Shown here: positions 46,001 to 57,700 of the stretch, in pieces
How positions within the stretch are numbered: the first letter of the stretch is position 1
Layout of the letters: every line of letters begins with the position of its first letter
Source: Hygrocybe punicea
Taxonomy: Eukaryota > Basidiomycota > Agaricomycetes > Agaricales > Hygrophoraceae
Assembly (NCBI GenBank): GCA_963556145.1
Contig: OY744461.1
Span: forward strand, 4,278,001 to 4,342,000
DNA: 64,000 nucleotides
Direction of reading: 5' to 3'
Made by a program: the position numbers and the translations under genes
Notes under the pieces: model-generated
What the model saw: the letters and a program-made list of their open reading frames with translations, nothing else
Told to the model about the DNA's origin: nothing
Databases searched by the model: none

Positions 46001-46943
46001 ATGTTTCATATCTGAACAAGTTACTTCTCTGGAAAAGCTTGCTAAACATTCTATAACTAAGAGAAAAATTAGTGGTTCTCATGTTGCTCCACAAAAGAAG
46101 CGTCTGAAAATAAGTCATACCAATGTAGATTCTCCTGAAATCTCAATAAACATTCCTGTTGGTACCTGTTGGAGCAATAACAGCTGTGCCTATGACTCTG
46201 TGATATCTGTATTTTATGATATCTGGCAGGGTGATAAAATCACATGGTCTAATTCTTTCAGATCTTTAAATCCTCAATTTCTTGGCATCTTAGTAGATGG
46301 ATTTTCATGCCATTCTAATGGTGAATACTCTTTAGAAGACGTACGTGATTATTTAAGACGTCACCTACATCGGCATTCACCTGTTAGCTTCCCTTGGGGA
46401 GTGATAACTAGTATTAGTGCCTTATTAAGTGCATTATTGCACACTGAAATTCCCATTCTTTCATCGTGTATTTCTTGTCCTCAACATCATCCTGTGTCTA
46501 GACAGCGAGCAGCATCATGTAACTGCCATATTGAAGTTGGAAGGATTGACTTTGAATCTATTCAGGATGAGATTGATCTATTTTTAATTTCTCTTGGTTC
46601 AAAGTGTACAGTTTGCAATGATTTCCTAATCAGAAAGTTCAGTTTTGTAAATGCTCCTGAGATACTTACATTTGCTGTGTCTGCCACAACCACCACTGTT
46701 AATCATAACTTGACAGTACCAGTTGAGGGGCAAGCAGAACCATCTCAGTACTGTCTTAGAGGAGTTATCTATCATGGGGATGTTCACTTCACTTCTCGTA
46801 TTATCAGTCCAGCAGGTCATGTGTGGTTTCATGATGGAATTGTCACTGGAAGAACTACAGAATATGAAGGAATGCTAGAGGATGTTGTTCTAACTGTCTG
46901 TAGATCCAAACAGCCATGTGTTTTAATATATGTTCTTATGTGA
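43018..46943 (+). CDS. Helitron PIF1-type helicase with C-terminal cysteine-protease-like domain
   Basis: Numbered from codon 43086 (1285 codons): Walker A GGMGGTGKT near residue 413, Walker B FFDEVSML near 490, GDFAQLPP near 530, RENMRQ near 583 and the motif-VI-like YTALSRSAS near 849. All are classic for PIF1 helicases, which unwind DNA during Helitron strand displacement. A linker with KKR-type basic patches follows. From about residue 1015 to the end (46130-46943) there is a separate domain: NNSCAYDSV with Cys at about 1034 resembles the Cys box of papain-fold deubiquitinases, and RGVIYHGDVHF...GHVWFHDG near 1225-1245 resembles their His box. Helicase assignment is secure; the protease assignment is inference. 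Confidence 0.9.
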
Positions 46944-47295
46944 GACACAAGACATTCTTCATTGTACAGTTGAGCATACTACCAACAAGAAACCCATTCA
47001 AAAGTATTTGTACTTTAAACTTACGCAGACATCATTATATTTTATCAATTTGTAAAAAGAAAGGACTCGGACATGCCGTGCACAGCAACGGCCCTCTAGC
47101 ACAAGTACAGTAACTGCTGTCATACAAAACAGATGTATGGTGCTATAGAATTACAGCCAGTGTCTGTACAGTGCTATAGAGTTACAACTAGTTTCTATAG
47201 CATCCTCTATAGCCTCAGCTAAATACTATGTGGCCGGTATGGGCACTATGAGATACTATGGACACTATAACCCTGTTATGGAATGAGCCTCGTCC
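46944..47295. other. 3' flank of the Helitron, CTATAG-rich repeat
   Basis: 47130-47280 is rich in CTATAG/ACTATGG motifs like 9970-10160. A possible Helitron terminus (short GCCGT...ACGGC hairpin, then CTAG at 47096-47099) is weak. Confidence 0.35.
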
Positions 47296-47757
47296 CACAG
47301 GGTACATTGTAGCATACTATGTAATGAAGTATGTTGATTTATTAGAAAAATATACTAAATATTGTTATCATATTGTTGCACACAGTATTCAAAGAGTATT
47401 TAAAATGATGATTCAATATTTTGAAACAAAATATACTAAATATTGTTATCATATTGTTGCACACAGTATTCAAAGAGTATTTAAAATGATGATTCAATAT
47501 TTTGAAACAAAATACATTAGCAGTATTGAATGGCAATTTTAAAGTACTATTTCAATAATTTCAGTAATTGTCTTGTTATTGAAGCAGTACTCTAAAGGTG
47601 TCATTTGATACTGGTAATGTACTTTGCTCAAAATAGTGAATCATCATTTTGAATACTCTTTGAATACTGTGTGCAACAATATGATAACAATATTTAGTAT
47701 ACTTGTCCAATAAATTCAACATACTGCATTACATAGTATGCTACCATGCACCCTGTG
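47296..47757. mobile_element. MITE with CACAGGG ends, 462 bp
   Basis: Ends CACAGGGTACAT (left) and CACAGGGTGCAT (right, inward). Long imperfect inverted repeats share GTAGCATACTATGTAATG and ACTAAATATTGTTATCATAT. The 3-bp duplication TCC lies at 47293-47295 and 47758-47760. CAC-starting ends with a 3-bp duplication fit the CMC (CACTA/Plavaka) or a related superfamily. The left half contains an 81-bp segment twice in tandem (about 47350-47511). Confidence 0.8.
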
Positions 47758-48069
47758 TCCTATGGCAAAAAACAGGTTTTGCTGATGAACCCACGGTGAA
47801 ATATTTTTCATCCTGCAAGCCATCTCCCTCAGCTTAACCTCGGCACACAGGTTAACTCACTGTGTATTATTCTTAAAAGCGACAGGCGCATGCCCGGCAT
47901 CATTATTTGGCTGGCCCTCGAGTCTCGAAATCAAAGTAACACTGCAGAGGATGGCTATATAGTAACGACACAAAAGTAACAGAACGATCTGACAATGCTC
48001 GGCGAATGACCAGTTGTCAGAAAATGAATTTTCAATGGGCTTCGACACCTATTTTTGCTTCTGCGAAAC

Positions 48070-49042
48070 TCACAAGGGATATTGCGAGCCCTGGCCACGA
48101 CCAGTCCTAGACGTGGAAGTGAAAGCGGGAATGTCCCCCTCTTCTTCCTCTTTCACAACTGGCCACATAGGGCCAGTTGATGAAGTCGGATAAATGGAGT
48201 GACCTGTTCGGGACATAACATAGTGATAAGGGATGTGCTTGACATCGGTGTTGGCCTGGCTGGGTAAGTTGACTAGATGCGGGAGTCGATACGAAGATGA
48301 GGCCACAGGAGAGTTGGTATTACGGAGCACGGCACTGTAAGCAGATGACAATCCCATGTGTTGTGGATGTCGGGAAGACATGATGGGCGGTGAATGTAAA
48401 ACTTGCGCTGAAAGATTGTGGGCGACGAAATCGGGGAATGGGGAAGAAAGAAATACGGCGCCAACCAGAAGAGCAGTCGAATTCTGAGCAGGATATATAA
48501 TAATACCACCTCCTGGAAGCCGATCCTGGGCATTCCAGAGTGCAGTAGCAACCTGTGCCCGCAAACGAGATGTTATTCTCCTGGAGATAGAATCGAGACC
48601 AAGAACTTGCTCACCATCTGGTTTTCGAATAAAATACGGGATAAGGAGCGGAAGTTAGTCTGATTGACGACATTTTGGTTGGCATCACGTAGTCGATCGG
48701 GTAAGAAGGTGCATGTTGGGGGAGCGTGTCGCTTAACCCATGTTTGTACATCCCGCAAGACAGGATTGTCATAAGTGGGATGCACAAAGAAGTGGGAGGG
48801 CCAAAGGTCCATCCGACTGATGATGTTTTAGGTTAACTAGTAAGCGAATAGATATTAGATGAGTACGAAACCCACTTATCGCCATCCGTTTCCACAGCCG
48901 TTACACGGAGTTCCTGGTTGGTCACTTTATCGGACGCACGAAACGTTATCACCAGGGTACCCCGCCACGGCTTCAACGCAGGAACTTGTTCAGAGGGAGG
49001 CGGGATGAAGGACTCAAGTTCTGTTGGTAGACGGAAAACCAT
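48070..49042 (-). CDS. hypothetical protein, possible Mediator-25-like (ACID/PTOV-like) domain
   Basis: Three minus-strand exons: 49042-48876, 48816-48615 and 48552-48070. Introns are 59 and 62 nt, with a total of 852 coding bases in frame and 283 residues. Residues about 25-165 form one domain: WRGTLVITF, VTAVETDGDN, LWPSHFFV, LRDVQTWVKRH, FRSLSRILFENQMVATALW and GGGIIIYPA...LLVGAVFL. The order (WxGTLV start, WP segment, central helix, then a strand pair) resembles the ACID/PTOV domain of Mediator subunit 25 or a SPOC-like barrel. The C-terminal 110 residues are Ser/Pro-rich and disordered with an EEEEGD patch. The VWA domain of Med25 was not found upstream, so the gene may be longer or a different family. 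Function is inference. Confidence 0.6.
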
Positions 49043-51705
49043 GACGCAAGTACACAGGGAGCTGTAGTTTGAACTGACCAGAAGATGTGTTGCCTTTTAA
49101 CTATTGAACAGGCATGAAACTTGGATATGTAGTAAAAGCCGAATGAGATGGTGTGGCAGACTCGTCTCTAGGTGAGATTGTCAAGATGCGAGCCCCAAGT
49201 TTGCCCTAGCACAGGTATGGTTGCGTCGCAGTTCCATATAGTTAAATATGAATAGGTTCATCACCATTTAGTCGGATGCCGGTCATTGAAATCTGATGAT
49301 ACAGCCAGATTGTGAGATACAGGGACGACCTTGTCGAGCGACTCGAGCCCAGGTTGTATTTTCTAGCGATTTGGTTGTGGAGGTGTCTGTCGTTGGCGTC
49401 AAAACAATTGTTTGGGTTTAATAATGTTCCGCCGATGCCAATATGCAGAGCTCGCGGTCGTCTGCCTCAAAGCCTGCGGTGAACGTCAATCTGGTTGTTG
49501 GGATAGCCACAGGTGAATGACAAAGACCGATGTTTCCGTGCACTAAATTAATACGGCATTCCTGTGTGTTCAGTAACAGTGATTGCATCTGCGACCTCGC
49601 TGAGGCACTGTTTTACACATTAGTACAATTACTGGAATAAACTGTTCCGAATCAATGTTTTGAAACGTTACCTCCTCGGCTGCTTTCATGCCGAACCCGC
49701 TTGAACTCTTTCCAGTTCTCATACTCGAAATGTGAGAACAAATTTCATTTTGTTTCACAGATCAGGAAGGAGGTAGCATTGCACACCGTTCCAGTTCGGG
49801 CAAACACCTGCAGCTGAATTTGTCAGTGAAGGTAGAACAGTTGACAGGTCCGGGGTCACGATGTACTGTACGGCCAAGTTGTGGCTGTGCCTTCGGGTGG
49901 CAATCCTTCCGAGAATTCATATGTTAAGTAACCAGGTGCCAGTGGAGAGACGTTGTAAAAGCACTTCCGGAAGTGAGATAAAGTAGGTCCATGCCGGTAT
50001 CACTGGCGGTAGTTTGTGGTCAGCTTTGGCGCGTTTAGCCCTTGGCCATACACGAACCCAGATCCGATGGATCACATTAGTCACGTGATCAAACTCCCCA
50101 TCCACGCCGTTACAATTCACACAGTACTAGTAGTAAGTCTAGCAAATCCTCTCCCCAAATAGAACCAACGGAATTCATTTTGTCCACGGGTAAGGTTGGC
50201 ATTTTTGAAAGTTATTCCGAGTCGCAACTGACCCGCCGTTGAAACGTATTTCGTGAAACATAGGATTTAGTAAGAGAAATTTTGGAACACACAAAACAGG
50301 TTTTGATCGTACTGCAAATAAGTGAAAATATACTAGAAATGGTTGTCGGAAGTCGGTAAAGTTGCACCCCATTCTGTGGGGATGTGGCCGCCGAATAGAC
50401 CACACCGAAATTGAAATGCAGTGTAAAATTGTTCTTGAACTAATTTTTTATGAAGGCAGCGTCCTATCCAGGTTTGCCAGGGTTCGCCTTTCAGGGTAAA
50501 GCAAGGTTTTTGCCTCTTAACCCCGTATCGGGCCCCTGAACGGTTCCGAATTCAAGGGGGTTGACTTGGAAACAGCGGCGCGCCTGATATTCGGAAAATT
50601 CACCATGTGCACTTGCCGGTACTTATGCACTTATGTTCGGCTCTCCTGTGGCCGTTGCTGGGAAAAGATTGTTCTTTGGATACTCTCACAAATGACAGGA
50701 AACCACTCAAATAAAACTAAAATTGTTCAAAAATTGCAGAAACTCTCACCTTTTCGGCAAACAATGATTATTATAAATGTCATTCGAACAAATGATGCGG
50801 AGGATGCTTTTCAAGTAGAAGTTACTGCAGCCAGCATTACCCAATAAATGGTAGCAGCAACCGCAGAGAGGTAAAGTGGGTCCAGGAGGATCCTGTTCAA
50901 ATCCTAACCACCTCGATATTTCATCATTCCGTAATGAAGGGTGGAAAGACCTCAATATATTACCTGGGTTGGGGCAGATAACCCACGACAATCGCACTTC
51001 TTGCCAGTGGCACGCCTTCCTGACTAGATCGTTTTTGTCCGAACTCTGTTCCCGGACCCTCTATGTACTCATAATTAACTGTACCTGGAGATTTTTACTC
51101 AAGTTGTGTGCCTCCGATCGGAGCGCCCAATGTTTTATTGTCGGTTGTTACAATTGGGAACCTCAAGGTAAATTAATATCCGATCTTTCGAGGCTTCGGA
51201 AAACCCAAGTGACATACACTCACCCGTGAGAATATTGAATCCTATCCGTTTTCCCGACTGTGACACCAAAGGCCGGCATAATTGGGATCGGTGTATCGTG
51301 ATACCTCCTTGCTTGTGTGATCCCTAGTCAGACCCTGTGGTTCGATATTAATACGTTCAATGCTTGTTGAGTCCATTCGACATTTTGGCAACATCATTAT
51401 CAAGCCCAGGCTAGCGGTGCGTAGAAAATTGGGTATTTACGTGATAGATCTTGCGAGGAATAGTTTGACCCAGGGTGTGGTAAATTGACGAAACTGACCG
51501 GTGTGCCCTAAAACTGTCACCTGCGGAAGCGCATGATGCATGCTTAGATCGGAATTACTTACTTTAGCCGCTCTCTTAGCTACCACAGTCAACAGGCCAA
51601 CAGGTCACCAAGCCCACAAGCCTACAAACGACAGAGGTCTGTCACCAAACTTCAAGATCAGATATCCACACTTGTGGCGTACCTCAAGCCAATAATACGG
51701 ACCTG
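49043..51705. other. intergenic stretch, no supported gene
   Basis: No recognisable protein, RNA gene or repeat. Short frames such as 49917-50120 (minus) have no supporting features. Base composition is host-like. It could hold upstream exons of the 48070-49042 gene, but none could be shown. Confidence 0.4.
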
Positions 51706-51999
51706 TTACATCCTGAATACGACTAGAATCTGTCTTACTTGATGATGATTGATAAAACAAGGCACTGCAATGTCGAGATAGTCATCATTGTGTGGAGGTC
51801 GACGACGACCATTTACGTACAGGATGAAATAGGGGACGAAATCAAGGGTGGCCTGTGCAAGGCAAACTGATGGTACAACCATGGTTGCCCACACGATCAG
51901 GACACCGAAAACGCGGTGAGGAACATCCCGCGTACATTCGCCTAGTCTCTCGGAGGTTGACTCGCACCGAGGGCAACTGCCTCGTCCCAACTTTGGCAT
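51706..51999 (-). CDS. small hypothetical membrane protein, uncertain
   Basis: 97 codons from ATG 51999. There is a CPRC motif near the N-terminus and a hydrophobic stretch (VFGVLIVWATMVVPSVCLAQ, then DFVPYFILYV) that could be one or two membrane helices. The last codons may be intron, since GTAAGA follows INHHQ. It overlaps another open frame (51842-52303, minus), and nothing distinguishes which, if either, is used. Not recognised. Confidence 0.25.
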   Translation of the reverse strand: MPKLGRGSCPRCESTSERLGECTRDVPHRVFGVLIVWATMVVPSVCLAQATLDFVPYFILYVNGRRRPPHNDDYLDIAVPCFINHHQVRQILVVFRM

Positions 52000-52436
52000 A
52001 ATTATACGTCGATGAACACGTCACTGTAATTAGCGGCTTAGCTGTATCCGATTCCTGTGTCAGTTTTTGTCGGCTTATCCAGAAGTTTACCGGTGAACGA
52101 TGACGAGTCCCGCGTTTTCCCTCCCAGATATCCCCGATGACCGCTTCTTCATTATCGATGTTCGGCCTCAAAGAGAAGAAGTTTTCCATGGTGTTAGTGA
52201 AGCTGAGGTGATACAACAAACCGACTGCTAATTCCAGATATATATGACGGGCAGTGTGACAGTGCGAACAAAATGCCACTGTCACTGTGAAAATGTGTGC
52301 CAAGCGACCGCCTTGCGGTAAATAATTTCAAGTTGGCGCACTTGAGCATTAGGTCGGAGTAAGAGGTCTACCACGCGTTCGGACTCCGACCGTCACTACC
52401 CTGTTGTCCTCAAGCACGTAGTGCAGACCGCCCAAA

Positions 52437-52974
52437 ATGAAGCTTGTAAGGTGAATAGATCATTTCTTCATCGGTGGTACTGGGGGATCTGTTTTCACAG
52501 TGGAAAGGAGTGGGCTCACGGGTTAGCGCCAGTTCTTTTCGCTGATACTAATTCCTCTCTGCAGATTTTTGATGAAATTAAACAACGAGACAGTGACGAT
52601 CGAGCTCAAGAATGGGTCAGTAGTGCATGGGACTATTACAGGTACGTCCACCATTGTTTTTCTCCTCTCCACCAAGCCCCCTATTGACAATTTATGATAT
52701 AGGTGTGGACATGCAAATGAATACCCACCTCAAAACTGTCAAAATGACGACTCGCAACCGCGATCCACTCTCTCTTGACTCGCTCTCAATCCGAGGGAAC
52801 AACATCCGGTACTTTATGCTTCCTGATGCCCTCCCGCTCGACACACTTCTCGTCGATGATGCGCCGAAGCCAAAGGGACGGAAGAAAGATGACACGCGGG
52901 GACGCGGGCGCGGGCGAGGAGTTGATCGGGGGAGGCCGAGGGGGCGTGGGCGGGGAAGGGGGAGAGGGTTCTAG
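52437..52974 (+). CDS. SMD1: small nuclear ribonucleoprotein Sm D1
   Basis: Exons 52437-52450, 52565-52641 and 52703-52974, giving 120 residues. The first exon is only 14 nt (MKLV plus part of Arg) and the Arg codon is split AG/A. The Sm fold is complete: [14 protein letters not shown] with LKNG, GTITGVDMQMN (Sm1), then [11 protein letters not shown] (Sm2) and [16 protein letters not shown] tail follows, which is dimethylated in homologues. SmD1 is one of seven Sm proteins forming the ring on U1, U2, U4 and U5 snRNAs in the spliceosome. Length and motifs match the eukaryotic family closely. It is followed after 135 bp by the AsnRS gene on the same strand. Confidence 0.97.
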
Positions 52975-53109
52975 GTCTTCGGACGTTGTCAATAAGGAGA
53001 ATGGGGGGGGCATATGTTTGTTCATTGTGCATTAGAAAATGATTTGCTAGTTGCGCTGTACTCGTTGTCCGGCAAGTCAATCCGACAGATTTCCAACGGT
53101 AGCTATTTC

Positions 53110-54654
53110 ATGCTGTCCCGCTTTCTCCCACCCACTATACGGCAGCTACTCTCCTCGTCGACTAATCCTGCATCTACAATCTGTGTTAATGGCTGGGTCA
53201 AGTCCATACGTCGCCAGAAAAGGATCTCCTTTGCTGTGATCAACGACGGCAGCTGCACGTCTGGACTGCAGGCCGTCTTCACAGATAGCACTATGGCGAA
53301 AAGGTGCATTTTTACTTTCAGCATCATTTAACGCTTGTTAAATCCCACAGCAGCTTGACCAATGGAGCCAGCATTCGATTGACCGGCAAGCTGGAGGATA
53401 GTCTTGGCGCTGGGCAGGAGAAGGAGCTGCAAGTCGAATCTGTGCAGGTATTGGGCGAATGTGATCCAGAGGTGCGCGTGCTGGCATCTCTGAGATATGA
53501 GTTCATTTTCTGAGGGATCTGGTCCTGCCTCAGACTTATCCTATACAGAAACAGGCACTCTCGACAGAGTATCTGCGGGACAATTGTCATTTACGAGCAC
53601 GCACAGAAAAGGTTGCAGCGACACTGCGGCTTCGCGACGCTATACTACGGATGCTTCACACCTCCTTCCAGGTGCGATGGCTATTCTATATACAATGCTG
53701 AAGCCTAAACTGACCTGCTCTCACAAGGATGGAGGGTTCTGTTACGTCCACACCCCGATTCTGACATCAAATGACTGTGAAGGCGCCGGTGAAGCCTTTC
53801 GCATCGCGCCTTTCGTACCATCACCAAATTCCCTTTTGCCCGCGAAAAGCGAGGCCGAATTCTTCTCCCGCCCGTCATACCTAACGGTGTCCTCCCAACT
53901 GCACCTGGAGGCCCTAGCGAGCGCAATCTCCCGTGTGTACACACTGTCGCCATGCTTCCGTGCAGAGCCATCGCAGACCAGCAGACACTTAGCTGAGTTT
54001 TGGATGCTCGAGGCGGAGTGGGCATTCACGAACGGTGTCGAGGATGTCTGTCGCGTGGTCGAGGCGGTGGTTAAAGATGTGTTGCGCAGTGGGACTGCGG
54101 CTGAGCCTGCACTGTGGGGCGGCGACAACGAGAGATGCAAGGTGCTGGTCGACGCTGGTCGAGCAAACCATACTTGGGCACGGATAACCTATACGGATGC
54201 TATGCGGGAGTTGTCGAAGCATGAACGGGACTTCGAATTCGCCCCTGGGTGGGGAAGGATGCTACGGAGCGAGCACGAGAAGTGGCTTGCGGACAAACTC
54301 GTGGGTGGCCCGGTGTTCGTGACGGATTACCCCGTCACCCTGAAGCCGTTCTATATGCGGATCAACGACGACGGGCAGACTGTAGGATGCTTCGACCTTC
54401 TGATCCCGCATGTGGGTGAACTGGCGGGCGGGTCGTTGCGAGAGGAGCGGGCGAGGGTGTTGGAAGATTCGCTGGCGAGTCGCGGGCTGGTGAAAAGTGA
54501 GTATGGCTGGTATTTGGAACTGAGGAAGTATGGAGGCGCACCACACGGCGGGTTTGGTTTGGGATTTGAGAGACTGATTGGGTGGTTGGGTGGGATTGAC
54601 AATGTACGGGAGTGCATAGCGATGCCTCGATGGACGGGAAGAATGTTGCTCTAA
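53110..54654 (+). CDS. asparaginyl-tRNA synthetase, probably mitochondrial
   Basis: Four exons: 53110-53303, 53351-53471, 53534-53671 and 53728-54654, giving 459 residues with all junctions in frame. The enzyme charges tRNA-Asn with asparagine using ATP. The N-terminus MLSRFLPPTIRQLLSSS is basic and Ser-rich with no acidic residue, as in mitochondrial presequences. The OB-fold anticodon domain follows (VNGWVKSIRRQKRISFAVINDG, within about residues 22-110). The class II catalytic core has VHTPILTSNDCEGAGE, motif 2 FRAEPSQTSRHLAEFWMLEAEW and motif 3 GGFGLGFERLIGWL. The short length and absence of the long N-terminal extension of cytosolic fungal AsnRS support the organellar form (Slm5-like). 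A (AAAT)n repeat begins at the stop codon. Confidence 0.93.
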
Positions 54655-54676
54655 ATAAATAAATAAATAAATAAAA
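54652..54676 (+). repeat. (AAAT)n microsatellite overlapping the AsnRS stop codon
   Basis: TAAATAAATAAATAAA-type run of about six units. It supplies tandem in-frame and out-of-frame stop codons at the end of the AsnRS gene. Confidence 0.9.
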
Positions 54677-54783
54677 TTGTTGGCCAAGGCTGTTGCGGAG
54701 CCGAATGACGTTACCAAAGCCCCTAATTACGCGTGTGTAGAGTCATTTTTTGTTCTCATTGTCCTTCCAATAGTCCTTCCACT

Positions 54784-57700
54784 ATGGTGGCCACAAAATC
54801 AAAGAAGACAGCCAAGTATACCTATACTGAGCGTGCGTCCAGCTCAGATGAAACCATAAATAGTAACGAATATCCATGTTGCAGGCGTGCTGGGTGCGTT
54901 CACTCAGGTGCAGAAGGACCACAGAAAACATGCAGTTCATCTTGCGTCACTGCGTGCTCAAGGTAGTTTTACAATACTCTAATTCACGTTTTATAACCTC
55001 TTTGGAAGTGAGGAAAACCGCACAGGCGAAAAAAGATAAACTCGGGCCACAGTGGTCCAACTGGGTCGGAAAGGCGGTTCACAAGCTTGTAAGCCCAACA
55101 ACTTAACATTTGGAGAAGTGACTGTTCATCCAAACATCAATAGGAAGAAGAAGGGGTTTTGGTTGCGTCGGAACCGCTTGGCAGTGTCACTCTCACTCCG
55201 AATGGCCGGAAGGCGTGAGTAAAGCGTGTTTTGTTCAGAACCATCGGCAATCAAACACGGTATTGTTGCAGCATTCAAGCAGCCCGACGGAACCTCGCAA
55301 TTTCCCCGCATGCATCCCCTTCGTCTGCTGAGGATGACATAATCTGGAAGCAGGTTGTCCACCAGTTCTCTGGTCACGGGTTGAAGCGGAAACAAACAGT
55401 TGACGAAAATGCAGACGAGGAATCGGATGAAGAGAGAGAGGTGCTGTCTACTTCGAAGAAACGCAATACCCGATCAAAACGGCCGAGAACATCTCCTGTC
55501 AAGAAACCTATCTCCAAGATGACCAAAGCTGAGGTTAGTTAGTAATCTAGTCTCCGAGTTTACGAAACTGAGCCTTCGTTCTCAGCTCAAGGAGGAACTG
55601 AAAGCGCTCCAACGGGCGCACGCTGAAGCCTTCTCCACTCCTCAACACACCGAAGAAGCTCGACAACTGAGTGAGAAACTCAAATCGCGACAGGATGAAA
55701 TAAACACCATCCGCAATGAGCTTGTCCAAGCAAAGCGTCTTGATCTTGTCGATGAGGCTCAACATGACGGAGATGTTTCAAGCAGGCTCACAACTCCTGA
55801 GTCTGTGACGTGCGTATCTTACGCGTACCTAGTGGACATTCATTCACCAGATCGTGTAGTGACTTTGCTTCATCGCCCATTCGTCCACACCTTCCCAATG
55901 TCCTGGTACGGTCTGGGCCATCGTTGGGGCTAATACGCACGCAATCTGGCTCCCTGATTCCTGACATCAGCAAACAGCCAACCCCGGCCCCGAGCTCTCC
56001 AGATGCTGAGGGTTCACCTTTGTTTGGTGCAGACGAAACGGTCTTTGGAGTAGTCATACACAACGACGCTGATACATTGAACCCGCTTGCTACTCCAACG
56101 ACGACTCCGACACGATTGTCCGCTACTGCCAACCAAACAGAACTCGCCAAGGAGCTCGAAAGGTACAGATGCCAGGTGGAAGAGTTGAGGAAGACGGGGG
56201 AAGAATATGAAAAGATTTCTCAGAGCAGGGTCTGAATCCCTTTCATTTTTCTCGCATCACAGAGAAGCTAACCGATTGAATTTCATTGCTAACAGGTAGA
56301 ATCTCTTGACCTTGCGCTCAGCGCCCGTAGCTTAGAACTGCAAAGCCTCCAAAAGACGATAATGCAACTCCAGTCAGAGCATACGGAAATTGAGCAGTCT
56401 CTGTCCGGTCGAAATAGAGAGGTTGTCGATTTGCAGACCGAAATTGAAGTATTCAAACGAAAGCAAGCAGAAAACACCGCTGCAATAACCATCAAAGATA
56501 CTCGCATATCCGAACTTGAAGTCGCCAGCGCTAAAATCCAAGACACGCTGGCATTCAAGAATGATAGGCTAGCGGAACTTGAGTCTGTTCTTCAAGAACA
56601 CCTTTCGTCTCTGGGACTGGGCGCCGAAAAAGAAAACTATGTGATCCAGATGTCGAGTCTCGGACGAGTCCTGCATGACGCTACAGATGCTCGTGAATTT
56701 GCGGCCGTCGAGGTAGCGAACGCACGCATGGCGTCTCTGAGCAAAGAACTCAAAGCACAATTGGACGCTGAACGGTCCGTCAACGCCGCGCAACTCGAAA
56801 AGCTTCGGATCGCAGAGACTGACAAGGCATCGCTCTCAGGACAGATCGCTGCCACTGCAGGGCGGCAGGCTCAGGCTGAGGTGGCGTTAGAGGAAGCACG
56901 GGAGTCGGTCAGGGCCCTCGGAGCACAGTTGATAGGATCAGACGAGGTGCTAGGCGAAACGCGTGCGGCGAATACAGAATTGAAGAAAAAGTTGGCGCAG
57001 TCGGGGCAGGACGTGGAGAACTTGCGCGCCCAAGTTATATCTCTCCAGACGTCCATCGAGACCATCAATTCACAAGTAGTGTCCTCGACAAGCACCGTGG
57101 AGGCTCTCAAAGCTGAGCTAGCGAATGCGGCGGAACACGTTAGTGGGCTGGCGAGCGAGTTGGAGGTGAAAGAAAGAAATACCGTGGAGCTTATTGCCGG
57201 GAAGGCGAAAGCACAATCGGATGCGGCTTCGTTTGCGGCGCAGTTGCAGGTTGCGAATGGGGCCGTTGCGGCATTCGAAAGCGAGAAGGATGCGCTGGAC
57301 AAGGACTTGGGGAAAGCAAGAACGGAGCTCAATCGACTGGTGCTGGAGTGCACCACAAAGGAAAGACAGCGGAAGGAGTTGGCAGAGAAGGTATCCCTGA
57401 CAGAAACCTTAAGGGATCGTCTCGTGGGTGACCTTAACGATAAGAAAAAAGAAATCCAAGACCTGCGTTTGCTGTTGGACTTGGCAGAGGGCAAAAAGAG
57501 GAATCTCGAAGCAAATTTGGAAACGGCTCAGGCAGGATGGAAAGTTTCTGCCAACGACTATGACTCGACCATTAACACCCTACGGAACACGCTGCTCTGC
57601 ACGCAGAGCGAAGTTGACAGGTTCGGGTCCCGTGTAGACGCTCTCGTCGCCGAGGTTGCTGCCACACAATCGCAACTGGATAAAACTCATTCCCAGTGCA

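Larger units (their letters stand above)
39529..46943 (+). mobile_element. Helitron encoding Rep-helicase, with two small lesions
   Basis: The coding body of a rolling-circle Helitron. It carries a DUF6570-like Cys-rich N-terminal region, a HUH Rep domain with a two-tyrosine motif, a PIF1-family helicase and a C-terminal protease-like domain. The whole would be one protein of about 2,470 residues from ATG 39529 if two lesions were absent: TGA at 41077-41079 (CGA expected) and a missing T in the T7 run 43011-43017. The 5' TC and 3' CTRR termini could not be placed with confidence, so the element is larger than the coordinates given. No introns are needed. Confidence 0.9.

Noticed and set aside
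47050..47099. Helitron 3' terminus (hairpin then CTAG at 47096-47099)
   Set aside because: The stem is only 5 bp, the distance to CTAG is short and the next base is C rather than T. A partly similar sequence at 3450-3480 does not share the hairpin. Not enough to define the end.
50840..50920. tRNA gene suggested by a B-box-like GTTCAAATCC
   Set aside because: No matching A box at the right distance and no acceptor stem could be paired.
52692..53080. Minus-strand frames opposite SmD1
   Set aside because: Antisense shadows produced by the GRGRG-coding tail; the plus-strand SmD1 reading is unambiguous.
56289..57494. Minus-strand Ser-rich frames opposite the coiled-coil gene
   Set aside because: Antisense of Glu/Leu/Ala-rich heptad codons, which commonly leaves long open shadows.
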